A stretch of 64,000 bases of DNA from Brassica napus (GCF_020379485.1 NC_063434.1:30079401-30143400), one strand, 5' to 3'. Shown: positions 1-13,112, numbered from the stretch's first letter. The notes: generated from the letters alone by a model not told the origin. Translations and numbers: made by a program.

Positions 1-1492
1 AACCACCGGAATGATTCCACGGTAAATCAAACCACGTTTCGCCACCGAAAGAGAGCACCTCGACTCCAAATCATCCGAAACAGCCACCGACAGAATCGGA
101 ACGCTTGGCCTGTGCTTCGCCACAAGCCCCGCCGTGTATCCTCCCTTGGTGAGAACCACAATCGCCTTGGCTCCATGACTCATCGCCTTGGAGACGGCTG
201 AAGCGGCTAGGTCTTCCACTGTAGACAGCGGCAAGGGCACAGCTTCTTGAATCTTCTTATGCACGGCATCGTAGTCAAGGGTTTCCTCCGCCACCTTACA
301 GATTCTCGCCATGATTTTCACGGCGGCTTCAGGGTGGGCTCCGGCGGCGGTTTCTCCGCTAAGCATGACGCAGTCCGTTCCGTCGAGGACAGCGTTGGCC
401 ACGTCTGTAGCCTCGGCTCTTGTCGGAAGAGGAGATTTAGTCATAGACTCAAGCATCTGTGTGGCTGTCACGACTGGTTTCCCGACAGCGTTAGCTCTCT
501 CGATCATCATCTTCTGAGCTTGGAAGATCCTCTCGATCGGAATCTCCATACCTAGATCGCCTCTAGCCACCATGAATGCGTCAGAGTTCTTGAGAATCTT
601 GTCGAAGTTCCTCACTCCTTCTTGATTCTCAACCTGTGAAAACAAGAAACATGTAAGCATATTTTACTTGCGAAACAAGAAACATGTGTTTTGTTTTTTT
701 TAACTCACCTTTGACATAAGCACGATACTCTTTGCGTGATCTCCAAGTAACTCCCTGACTAGATCTAGGTCAGATCCTTTACGAACAAAGGAAAGAGCGA
801 TGATATCGATCTTGTTTGGAACACCCCACTTGAGAATATCTTCTTGATCTTTCTCCGTAAGTGTTGGGAGATCAACTACAACTCCTGGGAGATTAACGTT
901 CTTTTTCTCTCCTAGGGTTGCTGAGTTCTCGCATCTGCAACGGACAAGACCGTTAACCTTGTCACAGGACAAGACAGTCATAGAGATTGTCCCGTCGGAA
1001 CAAAGAATCCTGTCCTCTGACTTGAGATCTTCTGCAAGCTTCTTGTAGCTCATCGAGATTGTGTTTGAATCTCCTTCCAAGGTGTAATCAGCTGAGATTG
1101 TTATCTCTTGACCGTGAACTAGCTGAACCGGTTTGCCTTCTTTGAGAAAGCCGGTTCTAATCTCAGGACCCTGAAAACCAAATTAAATTAAAATATTATT
1201 ATTAGGTCACATATAAAGAGAGGTTTAAAAACGTTTTGGTGAATTAGGTTACCTTTGTGTCAAGCATGACGGCACACAAGATACCAGTGTTCTTCATGGC
1301 GATTCTTAGATTATCGAGAGTTCCTTGGTGGTACTCGTGAGTACCATGGGAGAAGTTGAAACGAGCTACGTTCATACCGGCTTTGAGAAGCTTCTCGATC
1401 ATCTCAACAGATCTGGACACTGGTCCAAGAGTACACACGATCTTGGTCTTCTTGAGTGACCCATTAGTTCTTCCGTCAAGAATCTTCTCCAT
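1..1492 (-). CDS. Cytosolic pyruvate kinase, 3' end cut off by window edge
   Basis: Pyruvate kinase converts phosphoenolpyruvate and ADP to pyruvate and ATP, the last step of glycolysis. No transit peptide is visible, so this is a cytosolic type. Exons read as 1492-1253, 1170-709 and 633-1 and continue beyond the window. The splices join LDTK to GPEIRTGF and MSK to VENQEG, both family-conserved. Visible motifs are the NFSHG active-site strand in exon 1, MVARGDLGMEIP and the CVMLSGETAAG segment in exon 3. About 60-70 C-terminal residues are missing at the edge. The start at 1492 gives MEKILDGRTN, typical of plant cytosolic forms. A TATA-like TATATAAA lies at 1598-1605 on the minus strand, about 105 bases upstream of the ATG. 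By gene order the Arabidopsis counterpart should be At3g04050. Confidence 0.93.
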
Positions 1493-4398
1493 TGTGAACT
1501 TTTAAAGAAAATTACGAAAATAATGGGTTTTAAACTGTGATATTGAGAGCTTGTGAAAGATTATGATTTGTGATTAGTGTCTTGCAGCTATCTTTGTTTA
1601 TATAGGAATTGGTTTAGAACTTGGAGAGAAATAGTATCCTTTTTCACATTATGAAAAAGGAAAATATTGAGAAACAATTTCCATTTATGTATGGTTTTAA
1701 TTTGGTAATAATGTTCGACTTTTAGTCGAAACTGAAGGAAAAAGGAAACGCTTTAACTGAATTCTTGTGTCTCAAGTAATGACAGTTATTTCTGTACATG
1801 GTTTTTGGAAATAGGAATTTTCGATTTTGCATTCGAATTAATGCTTAAGATTAAAAAGGGAAACGTTACTTCTTAGCATTTATTGATGTTCTTGTATATC
1901 AAGAATGAAAAGACAAAACCGTCAAAGAGAAAACTTAACAATTTTGATTAGCAGCGTATTGAACAAACCATCGATAAAAACTTTGACAATTTTACTAAAT
2001 TTGCACAATAAATCAGTAATTTCATAGAGACGCACAGTTTCTTATTATTGAAGCAAAATTTTCTGTCGTTTTCTTGTAAGATACACAATAAGTGAATAAC
2101 ATTGTTATGAATTTTTTTTTGGAAACATCATTTAACTAGGATTAATGAATTATTATACATCAAACATATATAACTACCAAGACCACTAATGTTTCAATTT
2201 AGTAAATGCCAAAGACATCTATAACTTTCACTAGTTGAAATATTTTCTACATTGGCAAGGAAAACAAGAGGATGTATAATTGTATATGATTTTTAAACCT
2301 GCAGGTGCAGCACAAGCTGATGAAACAACTATTACAGCAAATTACAGGTGGTTCATTGTATGACTTGGTTAAATTTTTAAGCTCCTTAGACTATATATGA
2401 ACCCGAGACATAAGCCACGATGAACAAGCAATGGAAAAAAAACGAAAAACATTAAATTGAAAGCTAATCTTCTTCTAGTCAATGATGTTAACACGTAATG
2501 AAACAAGACTAGCTATAAGTGGAAAGAAAACGAACCTCGAATAGTTTTTTTTTTTTTTTCGTTTTTTTAATTATCATCTGGTTATTCTTGGCTTAAGAAT
2601 GCGACTCACCTTTTTACACTTTATTTTCCTTCGGAGTTTCTGATTCTCATTCTGCAGAATCGCATGAAGAGAACCCACTTTCTATTTTCCTATATTTTAT
2701 TTTATTTTTCATAAGCAAAAGAATACAATTCCGTGGGTTATTTATTTATTTTTCCAGGCGAATGTAGCCCATGTGTACAAGTATTCTCCCTACGCAGAGA
2801 GCTTCAAAAGCATCATTAAGAATCTGTTAAATGAACGTACAAGAAAGAACATTTAGTCTCTATCACACAAACACACACACTCTCTCTTTCTTTTCACTTT
2901 CAACAGTGACTATTCCAATGTGTAAAAGGGTGACTGAGAGAGTGTGTAATAAGAATTGTTACAAAATCTCAAATCTTTCTTGTTCAACTTTTTGCCGTGA
3001 ACTCAATATATGACTTGCAGTCGATAAAAGTGAAATAATATCAAGAATTGTCTACAAATTATGAAAATTTTGATAGGGTTAGGAACTAGTTCACTGGATA
3101 ACCTTTACAAAAGCACTGTAATTAGAAACAAACTTTTTTATGAGAAGAGTGAGTTTGATGAGATTCATTCAAGTAGACTTTTTTTTATAGAGACTTGCAA
3201 CACACAACATGAAAAGCATATTCTCACCCCACATGGGGATCAACTGTTTTGGTAATATGCTTAAGGTTATGATAGGTTCTTCCTTCCCCAATAACCGAAT
3301 AAAGTGTATTGAGAAATCACAACCATGAGATATCTCCTATAAAGTTTGGTTCGGTATCAAATAAATGCAAAGATATCATTCAAGGAACATAATATTTGTT
3401 TTTTTTCTTCGTTATGAACAATGTAGACCATATCGTAGCACTCATTGAGCTAATGTGGGAGGATATATTCTCAGTTGCATAGAGTAGTACTAGCCTATAC
3501 TACTTTAACATTTGGCAACAGAGCCTCTCTATATCTTTGCTAGAGAGTAATAAAGTAGCCAATCAATAGATGCAGACATGTTTCACTCCTATCTATGTAT
3601 AATGTGTGAACATATAAACACACACACACATGCACCGGAGAGATAATTGTGATTAGAAGGATACAAACATAATAAAACACATGCAGGCATGGAGGGGCCA
3701 AATGTTGTTTTTGTGCTAATCAAAGAATGTTAAGGAAATGGGACCCTCCAGTAATTTTATACTGTGTAGAGAGAATATATACTAAACTTGTTGAAGGAGA
3801 CAATATGAAAATATTCCTTGTCATCTTTGAAAGCAAAAAAAAAATTCTAACAAAAAACTTCCATGTGTTTGCGCGCTATCTTAAACTAAAGGCTTCGTTG
3901 CTCGAGTGAGTACCCCCAAAAGTACTTATCAACAAATAACATTCTTGAAACATAGTCAGATAATCCCTTTAAACATCAATAACAGCTGAGGAAAAGTCTT
4001 TATAAAATAATTAAACTCAACATAATGAACCTAGAGACCGAAAATGACTCTATGAACAACGAACAAAAACAATCTAGACGAATGAAAAGCATTAAGAATA
4101 TTATGAGAGAGGTAGAGGTTAGAGCTGTGACTATGAAAAAAATCAAGGAATGAGATACTTCCCTCTGCCAGAATGGCGAGAGAATGCGCATATGATGCAT
4201 TAATTGTGGATCAATTCTGGTATCTAATTAGTGTTGAAAAGTTGTAGTCCATAGGAATCAATCAATATATGAAACAAAACCAATAACACTTAAATGATAA
4301 GGACACACAACTAGCAACGCATCGATTGGACCAGTTATTCATATTCCATACCTAAATTATCATTCTCTAATTTGCCCCCGTTTTCTCCATTCAACTTC
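1493..4398. other. Intergenic spacer between pyruvate kinase and MYB-CC gene
   Basis: AT-rich spacer with no gene I can support. Two short exon-like patches on the plus strand stand out weakly. One follows a CAG at about 2302 (reads GAAQADETTITANYR, then GT). The other follows a pyrimidine tract and CAG at about 2758 and reads ANVAHVYKYSPYAESFK and onward to a stop near 2855. I do not recognise either. They could be remnants of a lost gene at the position of Arabidopsis At3g04040. A short CA repeat lies near 3618-3632. Confidence 0.4.
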
Positions 4399-4638
4399 AT
4401 ATATAAAGCAAAGTTGCACCAAACCAACCTTAGAAAATATAAAGAACAAGTAAGAATTAGCAGCAAAAACACCTTCCTTAGTTGCTGGAGTACTTTACAT
4501 ACTCTTGGAACTTCTGAGAGAAGCAGTTTTGATTTAAGATTCTAAGATCTAGTCAGGTAAGATTCATGACAATCATTATTTCATGTAAACTCCAGCTGGT
4601 GATAAACTTACATTTTGCTCTTTTGTGAATTAGACTTT
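4399..4638 (+). promoter_or_regulatory. MYB-CC gene core promoter and 5' UTR intron
   Basis: TATATAAAG at 4400-4408 fits a TATA box. The leader then runs to a donor GTAAG at 4556, and an acceptor TTAG ends just before ACTTTATG at 4632. This suggests a 5' UTR intron of about 77 bases. It removes an upstream in-frame ATG at 4615 and supports translation from 4639. Confidence 0.5.
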
Positions 4639-6327
4639 ATGTATTACCAAAACCAACACCAAGGAAAGAGCATACTCTCATCTTCAAGAATGCACTTACC
4701 TTCTGAGAGGCATCATCAATTCCTTAGAGGAGGGAATAGTCCAGGAGATTCTGGTCTCATCCTTTCAACCGATGCAAAGCCGCGCTTAAAATGGACTCCA
4801 GATCTTCATGAGAGATTCATTGAAGCAGTTAATCAACTCGGTGGAGCAGATAGTGAGTTTATATCATCACCAAGAGTATTGATCAGCTTTAGCTAGCTAT
4901 CAGGCTTTTTAGATATAATAATGTTTTATTAATTTGTTGCAGAAGCTACTCCTAAAACAATCATGAAAGTCATGGGTATTCCAGGTCTTACTTTATACCA
5001 TCTCAAAAGTCATCTTCAGGTAAACCATCAACACTTGATACACACAAATATGCTTTAAAAAGGTTATTAACTTAATGAAATTGGCTATTAGAAATACAGG
5101 CTGAGCAAGAATCTCAACGGACAAGCTAACAGCGGCTTAAACAAAATAGGTAAAAGTTTATTTTCATAATCATATTAACAGATACAATACAAGAAGTTTA
5201 AATCCCTAACAAAACCTAAATATAACATGACTCTTAATTATAGGTATGATGACCATGATGGAAGAAAAGAGCCCTGATGCAGATGAAATTCAAAGTGAGA
5301 CTTTAAGCATTGGACCACAGCCAAATAAGTAAGAAATATAAAATATTTTTATATTTGGCTTCTAACTTATTAGTATGATCACCAAATGACCTAATCTATC
5401 TGCAACCAGGAACTCGCCTATAAGTGAAGCACTACATATGCAAATAGAGGTCCAAAGAAGGCTTCATGAGCAACTTGAGGTATCATATCCATACAGCACT
5501 TCTACTACAATTGAAAACATTAAAGATTTCTTGCAACTCAAGAAACACTTAGAAATAGCAGTCAATAATAGAGGATATACGTATGTAGTAGTATCTAGAA
5601 ATATAAAAGCATTCAGTTTTAAACTTTGTGTTTAAAACTGAGCCAGGTACAGCGACATTTGCAGCTCAAAATAGAGGCTCAAGGAAAGTACCTGCAATCA
5701 GTTTTGGAGAAAGCACAAGAGACTCTTGGAAAACAAAACCTCGGTGAAGCTGGACTCGAAGCTGCCAAAGTTCACCTCTCTGAGTTTGTATCTAAAGTAT
5801 CAGCAGAGTACCCAAACACAAGCTTCCTAGAACAAAAAGAGTTTCGGAACCTATGCACACAACAGATGCAACCACCTGATTGCTCCCTAGAAAGCTGCTT
5901 AACCTCGAGCGAGGGAGCTCAGAAGAACCCTAAAACGCTAGAGAACAACAGGTTAGGACTCAGAACATATCTTGGTGATTCAACATCCGAGCAGAAAGAA
6001 CCAATGTTCAAACGGATGGAGCTCACGTGGACAGAAGGTCTAAGAGGGAATCCATATCTTTCAACAATGGTTAGTGACGCAGAACAAAGAGTTTCGTACT
6101 CAGAGAGAAGTCCAGCTAGGTTGTCAATAGGAGTAGGAATGCATGGACACAGAGATCATCAACAAGGCAACAATGAGTTTAAAGATGAAAGATTCAAAGA
6201 CAAGAGTGAAGATCATAAGCTTGAAACACAAGGCACAACAACAGAGCTAGATCTTAACACTCAAGTTGATAACTATTGTACAACGCGTCCTAAACAGTTC
6301 GACTTAAATGGTTTTAGCTGGAACTGA
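4639..6327 (+). CDS. MYR2: MYB-CC (GARP) transcription factor, MYR2-like
   Basis: A nuclear DNA-binding regulator of the MYB-CC/GARP family, related to PHR1-type and MYR1/MYR2 factors (MYR proteins influence flowering and organ elongation in Arabidopsis). Exons: 4639-4852, 4943-5019, 5092-5149, 5244-5328, 5410-5479 and 5647-6327, total 1185 nt or 394 aa. The single MYB repeat spans about residues 49-107 (KPRLKWTPDLHERF to the HLKSHLQKYR signature). The SHLQKYR motif is split over the exon 2/3 junction. The MYB-CC coiled coil follows (MQIEVQRRLHEQLEVQRHLQ), encoded across exons 5 and 6. The tail is acidic and ends in a DLN-rich segment (ELDLNTQ, FDLNGFSWN), possibly an EAR-like LxLxL/DLN motif. 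I chose MYYQNQ as start because the family begins there and the earlier ATG at 4615 appears intronic. Expected Arabidopsis counterpart: At3g04030. Confidence 0.92.
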
Positions 6328-6554
6328 AAAGTATCCTCAATATATATATAGATACATCTTAAATCAAGATTGTTATTACATCATATATATACTGAAACTG
6401 TAGAGCTAATATTTTCGATTAAATTTATAATTTTTTCCATTTATAGCTCAAAAATCTTGACAAGAACGAGACTAAACCGTTATCGAACCGGTGCAACAGG
6501 ATGATAGATAATCGTACACACAAAAAATAACACAACATTACATGTATCAACCCA

Positions 6555-9500
6555 TCAACTCGTATTAAGGTAATGAACTCCACATTCTTTTATCATCCAT
6601 TCGTCACCTTCGACCCCAAACTTTAAGCAAAGTTCGTCTGAAGTCACGTCTGCTTCGAATGCAAAGATGTACAGATGTTCCGTTAAAGCAGGAAACAGAT
6701 TGTGGAAACTTCGGCTGCACGGGACATTGATGCTATTCTGTTTGATCCAATGATCTAGCGTAATTTTTTCTTTAGAAGCTTGAACCTCCTCTTTACTAAC
6801 CAGCAAGATGCAAGCCTTACCTATTATTGTTGAAGGTGAAGGCCTCTCGTTCAACTTTATTACTAGGGAATCTCCATTAGCTTGATAATTGAAGTAGTTA
6901 GGCATTTCTTTACCGGGTAAGATCTTTACTTTATAAGCCGATGTCTGGATGATGACATCTCTCGCTTCTTTATTCAGTTTGAAGCAGTTGGCGAAGTTGA
7001 GAGCAATCTTTTGATTAAGAAAGGAGCAGTCTAGCCTCTCAAGAGACTCGCAGTTTTCTGCGTCTATCTCTGATAAAGAACTTGGAAGCTGTGGGAGTGA
7101 TAAGAGCTCTTTGCATCCCTTGAGTACAAGACGATGAAGACGAGAGCTTCTCTTGATCCAAGGAGGAATCTCTTGTATTTCTGTGTTACTCATAACCAAA
7201 ACTGTCATGGTATCAAGAACATGAGGTAACTCCTTGAGGTTCTCGCTGTATGACAGATAAAATTCTTTTAGATGAGGCCACAACCTGATCGATGAAGGCA
7301 CTTCTTTAATCGCAGTTCCACTGAGACACATACATTTGATGTTTGTCGAGATCTCAGGAAAACTTTTCACCAAGGAGCAATTAGTGAGATCAAGTAGCTG
7401 CAGAGATTTCAAGTTGATGTCGACAGGAAGAAACTCCAGCTTGCGACATTCTATCAAAAACAAAGTTTCTAGTTTATGGAGGTTTCCAATAGAGGCAGGA
7501 AGCTTCACAAGACTTGAGCATCTGCTAAAATCCAAAATTTTGAGATTAGTGGCGTTTCCAATAGAGGAAGGGACTCCCACTAAACCTGAGCAACCACTTA
7601 AATCCAATCCCTGTAGGTTTCTTATGGCATTATCGATACCTGAGGGGAGCTCCACCAACCTCGAACAACTACGAAGACACAGAAACTGTAGATTAGTTAT
7701 ATTCTCAATAGAAGATGGAAGCTCTACCAAACTTGAACATTCACTGAGATCCAACTTTTTGAGATGAACGGCATTCCCAATAGAAGATGGAAGCTCCACT
7801 AAACTTGAACATCCTGTGAGATTTAATTTCTCAAGACTAGTGGCAGTTGAGAGACTAGAAACATCCTTCAAGTTTTCTGAATAATTAAGATCCACCCACT
7901 TGAGATAGCTAAGCAGCTGACAGATAACACATTTGTTACATGCTATTAGTCTAGTTTTTCAAGTTACATAACTGTACAAATCTGATCAATAATAATGATA
8001 ACAGCTTGGTTAAAAAACATATGATATTTCTTATGTTACTTACTTTAGTTCCTTCCCACAACTTCTCAAGTTTGCTGCGATACATGATTAGTTCCACGAG
8101 GAGCTCTGGGTTGGGAATACAATGCAAACATGTCATCGGAAAATAGCTCCAATCTAGTAATCTAAGTTTACGAGATAAATAGCTTGGTCCTCCATCACAT
8201 TCCGTTTCGATTCTTAAGAACTGGAGATTAGACATTCCTTCAAAGGCTCTCTCACTCACATTTATTTCCTCTCCATCGAAAATTATGCCAATAACACTTC
8301 TACTACCCTGTAAACAGAACCAAAAATAAGGTAGAGATGATTGCAGTTTATCAAACAGACTCAGTTTGTAACGATCAGTACTGCAATCAAACACTAATAG
8401 AAAAACTTACCGCTGCATCATCAGCCAGTAGTTCACAAGTCTCTCTTTCACCGACCAGAAACTGGCGTTGTCCAGGCTCACTGGACTGTTTGCGGACGAT
8501 ATCTCTACCCAACTGGACTAGCAGATCATGCATACTCACGCACCCCCTTTCGAAAGATATGAGAGACTTGTCAGCTAAGACGTTAAGCCGCTGCCTCACA
8601 TCAGAAAATCTCTTTGAAAGATGCTCTACCACTTTCTTTGTCCTTTCAAGGTTAAAAAAGCAGGCTATATGAAGAAACAAATCTTTATTTTCATGAGATA
8701 ATGCGTTATAACCGAACATCAAAATGCTCTCAATTTCTCCATCAAGGCACATCCTTAGCTCTGGTAGTGCATTTTCCCACTCCTCCTTTGGCATTCCACG
8801 AAAATAAGATCCCATAACCCTTAGTCCCAAAGGGAGTTTACCGGCAAGATCTGTAACTTCCCATACAAGCTTCTCAAAACCATCTTCAGGGGACTTTTGA
8901 CCAAAAGCATACATACAAAACATCTGAATAGCCTCACAATCTGTCGGAAAATCAACCTTGTAAATATGAGTGATCCCATGTCCCTTCAGAATCTTTCGAT
9001 CTTGCGTCGTAATGATAATCCGACTTCCATGACCAAACCAAAGAATTTCTTTTGCCATGGCTTCTAGCTGTACTAATTAACCGGTCAACGTTATCAAGAA
9101 CAACAAGAACTTTCTTGTCATTCAGTCTTTCTTGTGCAACTCCCAAGTGAGAAATCTTGAGATCCTCACTCTGGTTGAGTAGCTGAGAGAGAAACTTTTG
9201 CTGCAAATGCAACTTCACATTGTAGTCGTCTGAACAAACTGGTGGCGTATACATTGCTTTGACATTCATCATAAAGACACTATGCTGAAAAGTATGGGAT
9301 AGTTGATTGAACAGACACCTAGCAATGGTGGTCTTGCCAATCCCAGCCGGCCCCCAAATCCCTATCATCCTCACTTCATCCAAATCTGTGCCTAAAACCC
9401 GCGAAATCTTGTTCATATGAGCTTCCATCCCAATGAATTCGTCGAAATCTCTTGACGGTGTGGAGTTAAACAACTTCTTTGCAACATCAGTGGCAACATC

Positions 9501-10211
9501 TTCGACCATTTTTGCCTCATTTTCCCTTATACAACAATATTTAAAATATATCAAAGTCAATATAAATTCTTCAAAGTCAGCATTCATATATACTTTGATT
9601 TGTGTTTGGAATGATTTGACGAACCAGTTCATTGAATGGTAACCAGCGAGTGTGGCCACTTTTGATAGAGCTTGACTCCATTTCCTAGTAACCTCATTTG
9701 TTTTACCTTTACAAGTTTTTTTAAAGACTTTCCCAAACTCACCGGCCTGCTTCTTGACATCACTTGGATCCACTTCATAGAAAACGGGAACCACCGTTTG
9801 ACCTAACTCTTCTTTACACTTCATAATCTCCACTAACTCGTCGAGACACCAAGATGAAGAAGCGTATCTTTTCGAGAGCAACACTATCGCGATTCTTGAT
9901 CCTTGGATTGTCTTCTTGAGCTCAGGTCCGATAAACTCTCCTCTTGTGATCTCGTTATCAATGAACAGGTTGATTCCTTTGCTCCCAAACTCCTTGACAA
10001 GATGACTGAGAAAGGATTTCCGGACATCTGCTCCGTGGAAGCTCGGGAAGACATCGTGTGTGCAGTTACGAGGCAAAGTTGACTTGGGAGAAGAAGCAAT
10101 TATTCTGTTTTCTTGGACTCTGAACTTTCCATAAACAAAAGAAAAGATTCTTCTGCCTAAAAGCGTAAAGATGGTAGCAGAAACAGTCACAAGGAGAAGG
10201 TAAAGATCCAT
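6555..10211 (-). pseudogene. TIR-NBS-LRR disease-resistance gene, left copy, frameshifted
   Basis: TNL immune receptors sense pathogen effectors. Their TIR domains are NAD-cleaving enzymes that signal through EDS1. Exons by comparison with the right-hand copy: 10211-9625, 9525-8411, 8307-8044 and 7916-6555. The sum is 3328 nt, one more than a multiple of three. A 4-bp insertion within 9074-9080 (kinase-2 region just after VVLDNVDRL) accounts for it and shifts the frame to a stop at 8952. The predicted product is therefore about 386 residues: an N-terminal hydrophobic segment (1-28), a TIR domain (HDVFPSFHGADVRKSF to GEFGKVF, with the SSSWCLDELVEI glutamate), a P-loop GPAGIGKTT and part of the NB domain. 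Beyond the shift, RNBS-B, GLPL (LPLGLRV), MHDL and about ten LRRs remain readable. Intron 1 (9624-9526) is open in this copy. The break could leave a functional TIR-NB fragment, so pseudogene is an inference. Confidence 0.88.
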
Positions 10212-10939
10212 TACTACGCTGGAGAGGAGATCTAAAGATCACAGAGGTTTTACGAGATAGAGAGTAATGATTTACAAAGAGGTTTTGTATAATCTAATGA
10301 GAAAACGTTGACTGTAAACATGCCATCTGATTATCACATATTTAACTAAAAATGTAAACCGGTTCGGTTAATGCATGATTCTTAAGAAACTGTAATTGAA
10401 ATCACAAACCGGTATGGTTAGTGAACTTGTTCACAACCTCTTGTTCCATTCCTACAAATTAGAACCTTAACTCTCTCCATTGATACTCATCTCTAGCTTC
10501 TTCCTCACTCGGTACCTTTCCCAGCAAGTCAAAACCTTTCTTATCCACGGTCCATGTTGGTCAAATAATTTTTTTCATTGTCACCGTTTTTATTAAACTG
10601 CTAAATATAAAACTGCAACATATATAAATCTTATATACATAAATTTTATTTCAAAACTGTAAAATACATTAATAAAAGAATAATATAACTTATAAAAAAA
10701 TAAAAGATGCAAAAGTTCTATTATAAAAGAAAAGAAGATGAACATATTAGAATATAGTTGTAAAAATAGGATATATTAAAATTAATTTCAAAACTGTAAA
10801 ATACATTAATAAAAGAATAATATAACTTACATAAAAAAATAAAAGATGCAAAAAAGTTCTATTATAAAAGAAAAGAAGATGAACATATTAGAATATAGTT
10901 GTAAAAATAGGATATATTAAAAATAACTAGTCATAATTA
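10212..10939. other. Upstream region of left TNL, AT-rich
   Basis: The first 90 or so bases match, inverted, the sequence just upstream of the right TNL (about 26995-27069), so the duplication included at least the 5' UTR and proximal promoter. Farther out the region is AT-rich and holds the tandem duplication listed separately. No gene seen. Confidence 0.6.
10651..10925. repeat. Two-copy tandem duplication, unit about 137 bp
   Basis: The segment starting TCAAAACTGTAAAATAC at 10651 recurs from 10788 with only small differences (an extra CA near TAACTTACA, and two extra A). The copies are nearly identical, so the duplication is recent. Confidence 0.85.
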
Positions 10940-11459
10940 GGGATTTTTGCAAAATTGACCTATAACTTAAAGTCAAACACAAAACTAACCTCCTTTTTTT
11001 TTGAAAATTGGTTTTGCCCTATTCACCCCACAAGTTCATATAATTTACGAAAATGCCATCCATTTTTTTTTTATTTTTTTTTTCGAAAATGACATTTTTA
11101 CTCTCTCACCCTCATCATCTTCAAGTAATTACAAGATTGCCATTGTCATCAATACCACAACCACCATGAACAACCAATTTGAAGCTCTTAATGCTCCTAA
11201 AATCGATTTACCCTTCTTCTTTTTCCATTCTTGTGACCTAAACACAACATATCTCTCACTTTCTCTCCACAATGAGCTAAAAAAACTCAAGATTTTTATT
11301 CTAAAATTTTTATGGTTCATAGAGTCATAGAAGCTAACGATTATGGGTGGGTGACTTCCGTTTGTGATTCTGTGTGCTTGGAGAAGCCTTATGTATGCTA
11401 AGGAACTTATCTCACTAATTTAAGGTATGACATCGAGTTTTTTTCCAGATCTGTTCGTC

Positions 11460-12335
11460 AGACGACTTACTTGGGAAGTCGTCTGGCTGTAGACGACTTA
11501 CCTGGAAGTCGTCTGGTCAACGCAGAGGTTATTTTTGCAATTGACTTTGAAATCTGTAACCTGAGACGACTGAAAGTTAAGTCGTCTACTATTGTTTGGT
11601 TTCAAAAAAAATTCCAAAGAACCTAGACGACTTACATTTCAGTCGTCATAGGTTAGTTTTGTATTTGACTGGATAATTTCAGAAGTTTGACTTCCCCAGA
11701 CGACTTACATTTCAGTCGTCTGGCGAAAATTAAAATAATAATATTTTTTTTAAAGTAAACGACTTACAATTAAGTAGTCATAGGTTAGTTTTGCAATTGA
11801 AAAAAAAAACTTCAAGATTTAATTATACACAGACGACTTATAATTCAGTCGTCCACCAGACGACTTAATTGTAAGTCGTCCAGGATTTTTTTCCGAGATT
11901 CTGGTCAAACCTCGTAAATCCTGGACGACTTACATTTCAGTCGTCTCGTGGACGACTGAATTATAAGTCGTCTGTATATAATTAAATCTTGAAGTTTTTT
12001 TTTTCAATTGGAAAACTAACCTATGACGACTTAACTTTAAGTCGTCTACTTTTAAAAAAATATTATTATTTTAATTTTCACTAGACGACTGAAACGTAAG
12101 TCGTCCAAAAAGTCAAACTTCTGAAATAATCCAGTCAAATGCAAAACTAACCTCTGACGACTGAAATGTAAGTCGTCTAGCTTTTTTGGAGTTTTTTTTT
12201 AACCAAACAATAGTAGACGACTTAACTTTCAGTCGTCCGAAATAACAGATTTCAAAGTCAATTGCAAAAATAACCTCTGCGTTGACCAGACGACATATAG
12301 TTTAGTCGTCTAGACAACTTAGATTGAAGTCGTCC
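11460..12335. repeat. Large imperfect palindrome inside the Mutator-like element
   Basis: The two halves are inverted copies about a centre near 11901. For example GTCAACGCAGAGG at 11516 is mirrored by CCTCTGCGTTGAC ending at 12286, and TTCAAGATTTAATTATA is mirrored by TATAATTAAATCTTGAA. Each arm is about 430 bp. Within each arm are shorter hairpins of the type GACGACTTACATTTCAGTCGTC. An RNA across this region could fold into a long hairpin. Confidence 0.88.
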
Positions 12336-12837
12336 GCGTCTTCTCCACTAGTTTTTAAGTCTTCTACGTTAGTTTTTGAATAACTTGTATTTTTAAGAGT
12401 GATAAGTAACTTCAAGATATGTAAAACTCATATTTACAAAATATGTTCTCTCCCTTAGTTTTACTAAATTTGACTAAGTTTTTCAATGCAAACTTATAAA
12501 AAATATGATATGCTTTGACTAGTTACTATTGTTTGTTTCCATCTCTTACCAACATTCTTGTTTATTAAGATGAGAAAAAGGCCATTGGAGTTTATTATTG
12601 CATATGAGAGATCCAAAGATAAGAAAAAGGCTACTGAAGTCTATTATTTCATTGATTTGTAAATGTGTAAACACATTGTTAGCACATTTAATACATCTTA
12701 GAAAACATTATTACTGATTTTACAAAAAATTCACAACTAAAAGAGTATACATGCAATTCATAAAACAGATCACAAACAAAACTATTATAGATCATTCATC
12801 TACAAAGACAAGCTTGGATTCCACTTGAGTAGACAAG

Positions 12838-13112
12838 ACCAGACAACTTTTAAGAAGTTCAGACGACTTCTAAGAAGTCCAGACGACTTCTAAGAAGTCC
12901 AGACGACTTCTAAGAAGTCCAGACGACTTCCAGGAAGTTCAGACGACTTTGCCAGAAGACTTTTAGGAAGTTCAGACGACTTCCAGACGACTTTACAGGA
13001 AGTCCAGACGACTTTACAGGAAGTCCAGACGACTTTTAGGAAGTCCAGACGACTTCCAGACGACTTCCAGATGACTTCCAGACGACTAACAAGTAAGTCG
13101 TCCCAGAAGTTT
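12838..13112. repeat. Tandem array of 20-bp GACGACTT units, first block
   Basis: Several units of the form AGACGACTTCTAAGAAGTCC repeat from about 12838. They change to GACGACTTTACAGGAAGTCC variants and end with GACTAACAAGTAAGTCGTC. Each unit is itself a partial palindrome. This is not a CRISPR array: there are no unique spacers. Confidence 0.85.

Noticed and set aside
247..555. Plus-strand ORF of 102 residues
   Set aside because: Antisense shadow of pyruvate kinase exon 3.
2302..2855. Two exon-like patches that might be a small gene
   Set aside because: No recognisable family, no clear start and weak donor; kept only as a note in the spacer entry.
7336..7767. Plus-strand ORF of 143 residues (and the mirror at 29579-29986 minus)
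   Set aside because: Antisense reading of the LRR exon, present in both TNL copies for that reason.
11001..11330. 109-residue plus-strand ORF inside the Mutator-like element
   Set aside because: Low-complexity Phe/Ser-rich reading with no homology signal or splice context.
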